In this document: one piece after another, positions 22,148-33,498 of the stretch
Layout: each line of letters begins with the position of its first letter
Numbering within the stretch: the stretch's first letter is position 1
Assembly (NCBI GenBank): GCA_036784855.1
Contig: JAZDSV010000013.1
Span: 62,001 to 126,000 of the forward strand
Length of the DNA stretch: 64,000 nt
Source: Aphelidium insulamus
Lineage: Eukaryota > Aphelidiomycota > Aphelidea > Aphelidiaceae
Reading direction: 5' to 3'
Notes under the pieces: model-generated
Told to the model about the DNA's origin: nothing
What the model saw: only the letters and a program-made list of their open reading frames with translations
The model's database searches: none
Position numbers and translations under genes: made by a program

Positions 22148-24019
22148 ATGGACGAGTTTATCGCGTCGGCAGTGGACCATCCAGAGGTGTTTGTGCAGCC
22201 AGACGCGGCACTGGCCAAGAGGGCACTGGACGCGTGCGTGGCCCTCTTTGCACGCGGTATGCCGACAAATATTTCATATCATATCTCTCATCAATTAATC
22301 CTTCCATGCGCAGCCAAAGCCACGGAGCCATTCGAGCTGGGACCTGTGCCCGCGCTGCTTGTGGATGGCTTCGACCACGAGCAGATATGGGCGGTGATAG
22401 AGTTGCGCAACACGCCCACACTCCAATTCATCGACGTTGGCATTGAGCAGCTCGCGGAGGATATTGCTAGCCGTGACGACGACGAGGGGGAATCCAGTGC
22501 GCTGTCATTGGCTGCTGATACCGACAACGAGGGAGATGAGGATGTAGCCACGCCATCAGTGCTGGAGCAGCAGAGTGACGCCGAGTCCAATGCCGATGAC
22601 CAACACGGCGGATCGGACATTGACAATGGCGACGCGTCAGACCAACCACCTGATCATCTGAACGACATGGAAGACATGGACGAGGACGATGACGAAGAAG
22701 ACCAAGATGAATTAATACAAGACGACCACGAGCCCTCCACAGGTGACGACCGCTTCTTCTCCGTGGCCGAGATGGAAAAGTTTGCCGACGGTGAAATTGC
22801 CGACACTGGCGACATTGATTATTCGCGTGGTATGCAGCATTGTATTAAAAGTGTATATATATGCAGCAGTGTCTGACTGTGTGGAAATGCAGACCCGGAT
22901 GAGCTGTCGGACGGTGAAGGAGATGAAGAAGAAGCAGATGACGACGAGGACGAGGACGATGAGGAAGAGAATGGCGATGTAATGTATGCCGACTTCTTCG
23001 ATGCTGCGCCGTCCAAGCGCTCTACGAAAAAGCCCTCAATGTTCAATGCACCTCAGCACCGTAAAAAGGCAAAAGAAGAGGACGATGTATTCGACGACAG
23101 CGAAGATGAACAGGACGACCTTGCCGATGATCAGGAGGCTGACGAGGCCGTTGTGCGTGATCTGTTTGACGATGCGTCGGCTGCAGCAGGTGCCAATGCG
23201 CCAGGTGATGGTGCATCATCCACTGCCGACGGAGAGGAGCTCACGGCGCACCAGCAGAAGCGGCGGCGAATCTCGGAAAAGATTGCCGCACTGGAGCAGG
23301 AGAATATGGCCGCCAAGGACTGGCAGCTGGTGGGCGAGTCGAACGCACGCAACCGCCCCAAGAACAGTCTGCTGGCCGAGACACTGGAATTCGACGTGGC
23401 CGCCAAGCCGGTGCCCGTGGTCAGCGCCGAGACCACAATGTCGCTGGAGGCCATCATACAGTCGCGCATTGTCGACGCCAACTTTGACGACGTGGAGCGG
23501 AGACTGGCACCGGCGCAGATGGCCGCCCAGCTGGCCAAACGGCAACCGCGTGAACACATCTCGGACGAAAAGTCCAAACTGTCGCTGGCCGAGGTGTACG
23601 AAGAGCAGTTCAAGCAGCAGCGCCAGCAGGTGACAGAACAACAACAGCAGCAGCAATCAGCCACAGACTCGAAACCAGTGGACACGCGAACAGAGCAGCA
23701 GAAGCGGGACCACGCCGAGATAGAGACGCTGTTCCGGGCGCTGAGCGGCAAGCTGGACGCACTGAGCAACTGGCATTTCACACCGCAGCCCTCTACGGCC
23801 GAGATGTCGGTGGTGAGTGTGACCGACACCGCCGCGCTGGACATGGAGGAGAAGATACCGGTGCATGTGGCCGACAGTCAATTACTGGCGCCAGAGCAGG
23901 TGTACACCGCGGAGACCAGCGCGTCAAAGGCGGCCAAGAAGGCGCGCAAGAAGCGCATGTCGGCCTCGTCCAAAAAGACGAAGCCTGTCCAGCAACAGTC
24001 TGCCGTGGCCGCGCACTAG
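22148..24019 (+). CDS. MPHOSPH10: MPP10, U3 snoRNP component
   Basis: Nucleolar protein of the small-subunit processome needed for 18S rRNA processing. Three exons: the first ends at 22254, the second runs from 22314 to about 22830, the third from about 22893 to the stop at 24017-24019. Highly acidic Asp/Glu tracts (22470-22760 and 22900-22980) precede VMYADFFDAAPSK, a lysine-rich middle region, and the conserved C-terminal Mpp10 block LFRALSGKLDALSNWHFTPQ, then MEEKIPVHVADSQLLAPEQVY. A basic tail (KKARKKRMSASSKKTK) suits nucleolar localisation. The motif order and the KLDALSNxHFTPxP signature make the identification secure. Confidence 0.93.
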
Positions 24020-24113
24020 ATCTCCGCTGCAATAGAACAGAATGATATTATGCGTAGACATCAATAGTACTACAACCGGCTACACACGCTAGAATACAAC
24101 CATGACATGCCCT

Positions 24114-24876
24114 CTACTTGGTGCCACGCTCCAGACTCTCCTTGATGTCGGTGGTGTAGGCGTCGTAGGCGCGCGCCACCTTTTGGTTGAAGCGCTGATT
24201 CTTCTCGTTGATGTATGAGACGTCGGCCGACTCGTCCTGGCCACGGTAGCGCGAGTGCTTCTTGCGCTTGGCAAGCTGTTGCTCCAAATCCTTCACCATC
24301 CGGTTGACAGCGGCGGCCGGCGGAGGCGCCTGGTCAATGTACTGCAGCGAATTGATCTCGCCCAGCTCATGGCTGCTGAGCGACAGCGCCGTCTCGTCCG
24401 CGGCGCCCACCAACTCCTCGGGTCGGATGGCGTTGACCAGTTTGCGGTGCTTGCGCATGTTGGCCTCGGCCCAGTCGGCGAAACCGGTGTCGCGCAGTTT
24501 GGCGCGGCGGCGCTGCTTCTTTTGCCACGCCTCCACCTCCTCGGCGGAGTAGGTGAGATTCTGTTCACGCTCGAAATTGGCACCACGCTCCTTGGCATCC
24601 AGCTGGGCCTGCAGCAGTTCGGCCTCCTTGCGATGCCGCAGCGCCGTGAGATTCTCGCGGCCCGTGGTGGATTTGCGCGCGTGCTCAATGAACACCTCCT
24701 CCTTGTTGGCTTGCTCCTCGGCTACCTGCAGCCAGTGAGTATCAATGACGGCATGAAATGTATGTGAGCAACGGTATCGCACCACCACGAACCCTGCGTC
24801 TCCGTAGCGAGTCTAGTTTTGCCTGCCGCTCCTGGGCGCGCTCCGTGGCGGCCGCCGTGGAATCAGTGTCGGCCAT
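24114..24876 (-). CDS. SYF2: SYF2, spliceosome NineTeen-complex-associated factor
   Basis: Pre-mRNA splicing factor of the activated spliceosome. Two exons (24876-24793, 24725-24114), phase 0, about 231 residues. The first exon is MADTDSTAAATERAQERQAK; the second has AWQKKQRRRAKLRDTGFADW, MRKHRKLVNAIRPEE, NRMVKDLEQQLAKRKKHSRY and the very conserved end DVSYINEKNQRFNQKVARAY with SLERGTK. Length and C-terminus agree with the family. It is convergent with MPP10 (94-bp gap). Confidence 0.93.
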
Positions 24877-25438
24877 TTGATTGTGTGATGGGTGCGGTGT
24901 CCTCTACAGGTCAAGGCACATGTGTATTTACATATACTATTACATCTATGACCACACATACATCTGCAACGGACCTCTGCTATGTACATACACTACTTGG
25001 TGCATAGCCGCATATGTTGTATGCACTTGATAATGCACGCTAGTGTCTAAATACTAACAGCATATATATATATATATATATATATCAGCAAACGCATAGG
25101 GAATAGCTCATATTCTTAAATATATGCTAGCTCAACGTTCTGCAACTGATATCAGCTGTAACTAATTACAATTATGCATGATGCCAAGAATCCTCTACAC
25201 GACTAATCAATGCATCAAAATATCAAAATATATGCGCATATGTGTCATGAAGTAAATCAAGCTACTTGAAGTGTGTCTGAGCACTTGTAATGCACGGGAC
25301 ACGTCAGCGCCACCATTCAACAAAACGGCGAGCAAATTCCTCGCAGCGCAAAGGGGAAATCGCGCCGTCCAATCAGGACACGCAAGCTTCACGCTCCAAG
25401 TCAACTCAGCGCTACGATTTTTGCGCTTCTTGCAAACC
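24877..25438. other. 562-bp AT-rich spacer with (TA)n
   Basis: Contains a (TA)n run at about 25062-25086 and otherwise simple AT-rich sequence. Its right end is the presumed promoter of the ankyrin gene. Confidence 0.5.
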
Positions 25439-25801
25439 ATGCTTGCGCAATTCATATGCCGCGCACTTCTCGCGCTGATGGTATCTTCATCAGTCAGAGC
25501 AACGCAATTCATTGCTTACCCGGTGACCACCACGCAACCACCGTCTTTGTCAGCGCTTACCGAGAACGTCTTTTTGCGCAATCCTGATCTACTCGTCGAC
25601 CTCGCCTCATCGGACCCGAGTGCACTGGCGGAAATATATTGCGATTTGCATTCCTCTTTAGCTGTATATGGACGAGAGATGGCATATTATGGATGCGTTC
25701 GTGAGAGGTTGATTGCCCGTTTCGATGCAAGCTGCGAGAATGGGCTCCTGCATCATGTTGATGGAGTCTGCGGAAAATGCTGGAGTCGTGATGATTGAAG
25801 A
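25439..25801 (+). CDS. Signal-peptide ORF preceding and overlapping the ankyrin gene
   Basis: A 120-codon open frame begins MLAQFICRALLALMVSSSVR, a convincing secretory signal, and ends CWSRDD. Its last 77 bases overlap the ankyrin-repeat frame, shifted by one base. It is either a short separate gene, the true N-terminal exon of the ankyrin protein joined by an intron I cannot place firmly (GT near 25664, AG near 25731 is one option), or the remains of a frameshift. No family recognised for the mature part. Confidence 0.4.
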
Positions 25802-27584
25802 TCAAGAATCTGTGGAAGAAGTGCTACGAACTGCGATCAGGGAGGGAAATTCAGACTGTGCGATTCGAATGCTTAGGACCTTTCCATTTTTGCATCGTCT
25901 ACCTATCAAGTCGCGTGGGAAGGATTTCGTATTACGTGCTGCGGCAATGAACATGGCTTCTGTGGTGTCTGAATTAGTTGCGCTTAATCGATTACAAGTT
26001 GAAGGGCTGGGTACTTTCAAAAATGATTTTGCGCTCTGGTATGCTACTCAGAACCGGCGGCATCGTACTGCGCAAGTACTTATCGATGCAAATGCTCCAA
26101 CTATCAATGACAGACATCAACTGGATTTGGCTGCCGAGTGGGGCGCTGTGACTGCTATAAAACGCCTTTTAAATTCCCCGAAGTATATTTCATTTCAATT
26201 TCAATGGTGCCGAAGTTTTTGGTCCATTGTTGCATCGGGCATCCCAAGTGAGATGAAATATGCGCTAGATGCTGCAGTCAAGAATTATCAAGCTTCCACG
26301 GCTAGAATTTTAATCAAGAAAATTACGCCATCGGATCACCGTGCTTTGACTTGGCTTGATCATGTCATCGCCGATGATGTTGATGCTCTTAAACGCTTAT
26401 CGGCCGACGACGCATCGTTGTTGGATGCATGGCTTCCTGGTTTAGACGGCGATTGTTTGTTTCCTTCGCTACATCATGCAGCAGCTGCTGGTGCTGCGAA
26501 CTCACTGGAATTTCTTTTACAAGAACGTCCTTTATCAATCGACACCGGAGCAGACACGAGCGAAAGCGGGAGCGTCACCGCATTAATGTTGGCTGCTGAA
26601 AAGTCACAGTTGCATATTATTGAGATCTTGGTAACTGAAGGTGCAGACCTATCGGCAGTCGACAGCAAGGGCCAAACAGCTTTACATTACGCGCTGATAG
26701 CTCTAGGAGATCAGCAGTATGATGTAGTCAAATACTTGGCAGATTGTGGTATTCCTATCGACCAAAGTGACACAAGCGCCAGTCGCATTTATCCACTCGA
26801 AGTTGCAGTAAGAAATCCGAATTACAGAGTGGTCAGCTACTTGGTTCAACGACTATTTTCGAAGTATGACAAGAAAGGACTCAGCAAGTGCGGCGGCTTT
26901 CGTGCCCTGAGAATTGCTGCTACCTTGGGCCTTGTTGACATTGTAAACCTGTTGCTTAAACACGGAGTCGACCCTGACGATGATTTCTCGATTCCTAAAA
27001 CGCCGGTGGAATTAGATTACTACGATTCTCGAACTCCTCTGCAGACCGCATCCCTAAACGGAAGAAGTGGCATAGTGCGGCTATTACTGCAAAGTGGTGC
27101 CAAAGTTGACCGAGTTACATCAATGGAAAAGAACACTCCCCTCGAAGTACTATTTCAAGTGCAATTTAAAACTGCAGATTTTACTTGGCAGAGGCAAGTT
27201 TGGGAAGCTGCTGATTTGCTACTTCGTTTTGGTGCCAATACGAATGGTATTGATATTAAATTGTGTCAATGGGCAGACAACATGGAGATGGTACAGGTTG
27301 CAGTTAGATACCGGCTTTCCTCGCTGCTGAAATTTGTCCTGTCACGTAAACCAGAAATCGTTTCATTCGTGACGGAAGCTGAACGGATTATTGTGCTGCA
27401 GCGGGCTTGCTGGTCAGCCGCGTTTCTTCGCAATGCCGGGGAATATTTGGGCACTGCGTGCACCGACTTTGATCTGCATGGTATACTGACGAGTTCTATT
27501 CGCCAGCGCTGGGAGGTCTTTTACTCCGACCCGGAGCCATCAGAGTATGACATTGACCTGGCCAAAGCCATCACTTCAGTCTAA
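25725..27584 (+). CDS. Ankyrin-repeat protein, intronless
   Basis: An uninterrupted frame of about 619 codons from ATG 25725. Ankyrin repeats are clear in the second half: VTALMLAAEKSQLHIIEILV, then GQTALHYALIALGDQQYDVV, then FRALRIAATLGLVDIVNLLL, then RTPLQTASLNGRSGIVRLLL. The first half is more degenerate, with helical pairs. No partner domain (F-box, SOCS, kinase) recognised. Unlike nearly all neighbours it lacks introns and looks more AT-rich in codon use, consistent with retroposition or transfer, though this is only an impression. The upstream signal-peptide frame could supply its N-terminus. Likely a protein-interaction scaffold; the target is unknown. Confidence 0.75.
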   Translation: MQAARMGSCIMLMESAENAGVVMIEDQESVEEVLRTAIREGNSDCAIRMLRTFPFLHRLPIKSRGKDFVLRAAAMNMASVVSELVALNRLQVEGLGTFKNDFALWYATQNRRHRTAQVLIDANAPTINDRHQLDLAAEWGAVTAIKRLLNSPKYISFQFQWCRSFWSIVASGIPSEMKYALDAAVKNYQASTARILIKKITPSDHRALTWLDHVIADDVDALKRLSADDASLLDAWLPGLDGDCLFPSLHHAAAAGAANSLEFLLQERPLSIDTGADTSESGSVTALMLAAEKSQLHIIEILVTEGADLSAVDSKGQTALHYALIALGDQQYDVVKYLADCGIPIDQSDTSASRIYPLEVAVRNPNYRVVSYLVQRLFSKYDKKGLSKCGGFRALRIAATLGLVDIVNLLLKHGVDPDDDFSIPKTPVELDYYDSRTPLQTASLNGRSGIVRLLLQSGAKVDRVTSMEKNTPLEVLFQVQFKTADFTWQRQVWEAADLLLRFGANTNGIDIKLCQWADNMEMVQVAVRYRLSSLLKFVLSRKPEIVSFVTEAERIIVLQRACWSAAFLRNAGEYLGTACTDFDLHGILTSSIRQRWEVFYSDPEPSEYDIDLAKAITSV

Positions 27585-27630
27585 ATAACGTCCTCTTTAC
27601 AATATAGTGCTGTGCTACCAAGTGCATTAT

Positions 27631-29574
27631 CTATTGCTGCCTGCAATCCCCCGTGCTCTGCGCTTTGCTGACATATACATCGACATGTCCTGCATGCCGC
27701 TTGACCCGTTTGACATTAGCGGTGTCTGATATCTGTTTCGGTGAGCTCGTGGCGGGTCTGGTTGCTGCCAGTTTCTTCTCCTCACTGGCATTCCTAGCGG
27801 GGACATTTTCCTTTGAGTCATTGCCAACACCGACATCCCCAACTTCAACTTTGTCTCCGCCGACTTGTACAGTGTAGTCATCGTTGTGTCCAACACCAGT
27901 TGCATCAGGCAGACAATCGGCAGAAAAGTCATCAACGGCAACATCATCGTCGACTGCGCCGTGCAATTGGCGACACTCGTCCACCTCGAACCGCAGCTGC
28001 GCATTGTCCACTCGAAGTGCCTCAAGGTCGGCCTCCAGGCGCACGAAGTTGGCCTCGGACTCGCGCAGTTTGGCCATCTCGCCCAGGCGGAGAAAGTTGC
28101 ACGTCTTCAACTCGGCGGCACTGCGCTCCAGCTGTGCCTGCAGTTCATCCACACGCACGCGCAAAAACGCCACCGCCTCGTCCACGGTGGCCACCCTGTT
28201 CGACGCCGATCTGTCGCCGCTGTAGGCCGCGTAAGCATCGTGCGCCCGCAGCAAACGCCTCTCGGCCGCGCCCAACTTCATCTCCAGTGCGCGGTTGTCT
28301 GCAGTGAGCTGCGCGAGGAGCTGGTCGCGCTGTGCCAGCTGCACGTCACTGGCGCGGCCGCCGTGCGTGGCCAACTGTGACAGCCGTGTGACATGGTTGC
28401 GCAGGCGCTGACAGTGCCGGGTGGCGGCTCTGTGTGCGCGCTGCAGAGCCGTGTGAGCCGCTAGCAGTTGCGCATGCTGCCGCTCCAGTTCCACTCGCCT
28501 GTCCTCCACTTCGGCGAAGAGGCTGGGCGGCGTGGCGGCAGAAGTGCTGGCGCCACTTTCTGCAGCATCAGGCGCGGAAATGACAGTACCCAGATCCTGG
28601 GCGGCCGCGGCTGCATACTCATCCAGGCGCGCAGACAGGATGCTCACATGCTCTCGGTGTGCCTCCATGCCTTCTTCGGCGCGTGCTAGTGCCTGCCGCA
28701 GCTGTGTGGCATCCGCCGCCAGCCTCTCGCACTCGCCGGACAATTCAGTGTACTGCTGCCGCGCCTCGGCACGCTGCGCATCCAGCTCGGCCAGCGCTCG
28801 GTCCAGCGATGTGCGGAGGTGGTCCCGCTCCACGCACGCCTCTTGCAGCTGCTGTCTCATTGCGGACTCGCCGTCGGCATTGGCGGCGCCGTCCGCGCTT
28901 GATTGTCGCTGCTGCCGGGCACGATGTCGCTGTTCCTCGGCCTGTGTTGCCAGTTTGGCGCATTCTGCCGCGGCCAGGTCTGCCTCGGCTCGGCGCTGTG
29001 CAAGTTCGGCGGTGAGAGCATGCTCGCGGCGCTGTGAAGCTGCGGCCTGGTTGTCGCGCTCGGCGCGCAGAGCCAACACCGTCGACTGCAGCTCGGCATT
29101 GGACTGTTCTAGCGCGGCAATGTGCTGTGCTGTGCCGCGGTCTTCGGTAGCAGCAGCTGTGGCAGCGGAGGATGGTGTGGTGGACCGGCTGCTGGTTGTA
29201 ATGGACGCCTGTACAGTGGCCAAGTCGTGGCGCAGCTGCTCATTGTCTCGCAGTAGTGACTCGCCTATCTCGGCAGCCAGTCGCAGGTCTGCCGCAGGTC
29301 AGTACTGTGTCAGTAGTGCGTGGCAGGGTGTGTGTGTGCGTGGCAGGGTGTGTGTGTGCGTGGCAGGGTGTGTGTGTGTGTGCACAGGGTGTATGTGTAT
29401 GTGTATGTGTATGTGCTGGTGAACAGTACCAGTGTCCCGTTGTTGTAGCAAGGCCTCGGCAGCAGCTAGCCGGCGCAATGCCTCGTCCAGCCGCTCCCTG
29501 TGGCCCGCAGCTTCCTCGGCGAAGGCTACTGCCTGCTCAGAGCCACCTGTCTTCCCAGTCTGCCCGACCGTCAT
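27631..29574 (-). CDS. SPDL1: Spindly-like dynein adaptor
   Basis: Coiled-coil adaptor that couples dynein-dynactin to its cargo, the kinetochore corona in animals. Exon 1 (29574 to about 29430) starts MTVGQTGKTGGSEQ; after an intron carrying a minisatellite, exon 2 opens with LRLAAEIGESLLRDNEQLRH. That segment contains the CC1-box AAxxG motif of dynein-light-intermediate-chain-binding adaptors. A long Ala/Glu/Arg/Gln coiled coil follows, and then SLFAEVEDRRVELERQHAQL, which includes the Spindly box (FAEVEDRR) known to bind the dynactin pointed end. More coiled coil and a basic Ser/Pro tail end the ~580-residue protein. The C-terminal farnesylation CaaX of vertebrate Spindly is absent (ends DCRQQ). 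Head-to-head with a WDR62-like gene. Confidence 0.85.
29310..29415. repeat. GT-rich minisatellite in Spindly intron 1
   Basis: Three near-perfect copies of a ~20-bp unit (GCGTGGCAGGGTGTGTGTGT) lie at 29318-29380, followed by GTGTAT repeats up to about 29412. Entirely intronic on the minus strand. Confidence 0.85.
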
Positions 29575-29676
29575 TGCAACGATGTAAGTGCCAGCAATGC
29601 CAGTGCACGTACGCGCGTGTTGTTGGCACCGCGTGTCTCCCAGTGAAGCGAGACAACAACTGCGCTGCAGCTGCCG
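29575..29676. promoter_or_regulatory. 102-bp divergent promoter Spindly / WDR62-like
   Basis: The two start codons are 102 bp apart. No intron-free leader is evident on the plus side; a GTAAGT at 29584 followed by CCCAG at 29642 hints at an optional 5'-UTR intron. Confidence 0.45.
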
Positions 29677-32600
29677 ATGGAGGCGGCATCACCGCGGTTC
29701 ACAGACACTGCAGGACGCAGTGGCGGTGGAAAGGCCAGTCAGAGACCGCGACGAACAGCTCCCAGGAGCTCTGCTGGTGTATGTGCATATTATATGTACA
29801 CCGCCACACTCATTGCTCGCAGCTGCGACTTGAGCATGTCATTGGCCATACGGTCACTGGCGCAGACAGCTCACGGACAGCGGCATTCTGTCCAGCCAAT
29901 TCACTGCTGGCGTATGCTGCCGGCGGCGTGGTGATACTGTTTGATACGGTGCGGTGTCGGCAAGTGGGACATTATGCTTGCGGCAAAGCATTGGCAGACG
30001 CACAGCCTCGTAAACAAGTACCCAGCAAGACAGCTACGCCGTGGCGCGCCGTAGGCTGCCTAGCTTGGTCCACGGATGGACGCTACTTGGCCGTCGGCGA
30101 GGTAGGCACTCTATCTAGGCGTCTATCGCCGCATTGTTAATGCAGACATGATGGCAGGCCAGCAACCAGGCGAGAATAATTGTGTGGGACTGTCAGCTTG
30201 AGCAGACAGTGTCGATTATTGAAGCGACGCATCATACCAGTATCCATGCACTGGCATTCAGTCCAGGTGGACAGCGCTTAATTTTCCTCGGTGACAGCGG
30301 CCAAGGTATGGCGACGTATCGTGAATTATCTCTGACCATAGGCGCTTGCAGACGGAGTTGGCAGCATGAATGTGTGGCATTCGGCTACTGTAACCAGAGA
30401 GCAAACTGCCAGAATTGCAAGCGCCAAGGTACATCGAAGAAGTCCAGTTGGTAATGATATAATCTCATGGCTCGGATAGGCAATTGCCGTGGATAGTAAC
30501 TTGGTAGTTGTGGCTGACAAAGGAGAAGTTCGATATTGGCGTTTCGACTCGCGTGACAGTCTCATCCCAACTTCATCAGTCGGTGCTCTGCTCATGATTG
30601 TTCCTGCGTGCTTGTTCTTATATAATGATTACTGTAGAGACTTGCAACAGCCGCCACCGAATCATTTGTAGTGGATACTGGCGAATTGATGGAGATTCCC
30701 GAGGCATTCAGGGACGAAAAGATAATCTCAATTTGCATCGGGTCAAATGGCTCAGTGTATGCCTTGAGCTCCGATATGAAAATTCTACGCTTTGTCGACT
30801 TTGTAATGGTTTCATGGGTTGAATTAAAGGTTTTACTTGATCAATGGTGTAAATGGAACGAAGTAACTACTAGGCACAAGAACAATACTACTCAATATCT
30901 GCCGCAGGTAATTTTCTAGCATTGTGCTCATCCAACGGAGCCATCAGGTATAACATAATCTTGACCCGGTTTATTCTCATACTGTGCCTCGCAGACTGTT
31001 CAACGTGTTCACGTGCGAATATGTTGACACATTGCCACCGCCACTTCCCAAATCTGGTTCAGACCGACATCTGGAACGGTATCGCGACGCAAACACTTCA
31101 TATCCCGATGCATTGTTTGCTACCGTTATCTGCTCGGGCCACCATGATGCAAGCCAAGCTTTCAAAGCGGTAGCCCTGTATTCGGACAAGAGTCTGTACA
31201 TCTGGCAGAGAAGCGAAAGTGGTCAATATGCAAAGTTATATTACCAGAATGGAATTCCTGGATCACTTCTTGGAATGGAGGTAGCGTTCGATGTTGATCA
31301 TGGTAGTACATTGACTCACTGCTTTTGAAGACCGCTGAATGGAAAGGAGCTCAACGATTGATCACAAGCAGCGACAGTGGACGCGCTATGATGTGGAACA
31401 TGTCTAGCGACACTTCATTTTCAGTGGAAATGGAGTTTGCAACACCGCTGATGGGAGCCTCGGATGGTTTGCGTGTCATCAAGGTGGTGGGCGGCGATGG
31501 CCAAATCGTTGTAGGCGGAGATCGCAATGGCAAATTGTGGTATGTACGATTTTGACTAGCGGATGTTTTCTCAAGGCTATTTGACCGGATAGGCTATCAC
31601 AATTGAATTCTGAGTGGATAGAATTGCCCGGAAAACACAGTGCTGAAGTGCTATGCATTGATGTCATCGCACTGACTACAACAACGGACCAAGTGCTGAC
31701 CATCGCATCTGGTGGCCGAGATCGCAATATTCACCTGACAGAATGCAAGCTAGACAATGCCGGAAACTTTTTAACCGCGCAAAAGCTGTGTACCTTTTCC
31801 GAGCACACATCATCCGTCACCTCTGTTCTATTGTCCCACCGCCAGCCGTTACCAGCGGATTCGAATAAGGACAGCCTATCTACAATTTCATTGATATCAA
31901 CATCTCTGGACAAGTCTATTATTATTCGTCGAGCTGGACCATCTACAGACGGGAACTTTCTCCACTTTCGTACGATCAAGTGTAGTGCACCCATCTACGA
32001 TGCCAAACTTGATCCGACTCATCGATATATCGCCGCTATCGGCTCAGATTGTCGGCTGCACGCGATTGACGTAGCGACAGGGGATATTTTACGAACCTGC
32101 GAGTTGTCGCAAGGCAGCTGCAAAATAGTACATGCTGACCGCGATCCCAAGAAAACTGCAAAACCCGTCGGAGCGAGCAGCATCAAGTGCTTTCCGCGCC
32201 TATCATTTGATCCATCGGGGCTCTTCTGTGCCGTCAGCTTGGCCACCGGAGGAGGCGGCGACAAGATTGTACACGTGATAGACTTTTTCACTGGAGACTT
32301 GTGTACGAATGCCGGATCTTTTGGTTCGGGTCACAGTGCGCTGATCGTGGGATTGCAATGGTGGTCTGATTGCCGAACTGTTGTCGGCGCTAGCGTCGAT
32401 GGATGCGTCTTTGTTTGGCGATTCGAAGATGATTTGGCAGTGGCTGAAATGGAGGCTCGTCAGCAGGTCTTAGTCGAGAGAGGCATTTTGGCCCCTGCAT
32501 CGTCATCTCCACATCTGGCTGAGCGTTCAGCACGATGGCAAGTTCCGGAAAGGGATGCGGTGGTGGCACTGCACTATAGTGAAGAGTGGCTCCGCGAATC

Positions 32601-33396
32601 ATCGGTGTTACTCAGCCCGCCGTCGCTAAAATTTGGCCATGCGGAGGGTGCATGGGTCGGAAGGCGTTGGCGTTCATACGTATTTGCAGCCGACGATAGG
32701 CAAGACAACCAAGACTACGATCCGGATGATTTGTCCAGTGACGAGAAAAACAACACCGCGCTGCCTCAGCCAATATTTATAGCCGACAATCGAAACGAGT
32801 TAGAGCGAAATACCAGTCAGCCTGCATCCGTAAGCGCGCTGCATGCCGCATCGGACGGCGAAGTGAAATCGAGGAATGATACATTAAATGCTCAGGAAAC
32901 TACATTGTCCCGCGTCGAATCTGTTCCAGACATATTCAGCCCCACCGAGGACGTTTCTCCCGACACTAGCCACGCCACCACCACCACCTATTCAGCCAAG
33001 AACCTTCTGGAGGCCGTGGAATCGAATAGAATCTCAAAGACAAAATCACTTAAGGAAGAGACTGAGGTAACTCGACAGCTGCTTGCCAAGCTTGGATACA
33101 ACTACGCACGGCCTATTCCACCAGACTCTGTGAAGGAGGGGAATCCAACAGGAAAAACAACAGTGCAACCCAATGTGACTGCAAGACAACTGCGACGCTC
33201 AGCTTCGCGGGAACTGTTGCAAACTGGAACCGACTCGATCACTACCAGGATAGGCGCTGTCGACGATAATATACGGTCACTCATTTCCGACGCATATGCG
33301 GTGGGAAGTTCGGCGGACAGCGCGGCCAGGAAATACGTCGACTCGCTGTACACGCTAATCTGTCAACACCGTGATAAACAGCCCTGCTATCGTTGA
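29677..33396 (+). CDS. WDR62: WDR62/MAPKBP1-like double WD40 protein
   Basis: Large WD40 scaffold; animal WDR62 works at spindle poles and basal bodies and binds JNK-pathway kinases. ATG 29677 (MEAASPRFTDTAG) splices to LRLEHVIGHTVTGADSSRTA, then SLLAYAAGGVVILFDTVRC, matching the first MABP1/WDR62 blade. Next come exons with IIVWDCQLEQTVSIIEATHH and LAFSPGGQRLIFLGDSGQG. A long exon from 31603 has SGGRDRNIHLTECKLD, DKSIIIRRAGPST and SGLFCAVSLATGGG. The Ser/Pro-rich C-terminal third is disordered, with a final amphipathic helix (KYVDSLYTLICQHRDKQ). About ten exons between 29677 and 31603 are not all placed with certainty. Confidence 0.8.
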
Positions 33397-33498
33397 CAGA
33401 GTAAAGTCAGTCAGTGAATAAATACTCAGTGTGTACAATAGCTTTACTGCATTTATAAAGTTGAGCAAAGGAATAAGTTTAAGTGGAGAGAAGTCAGT

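Noticed and set aside
28532-29422. Long plus-strand Ser/Ala/Cys-rich frame opposite Spindly
   Set aside because: A shadow of the GC-rich coiled-coil gene on the other strand; the minus frame has CC1 and Spindly boxes.
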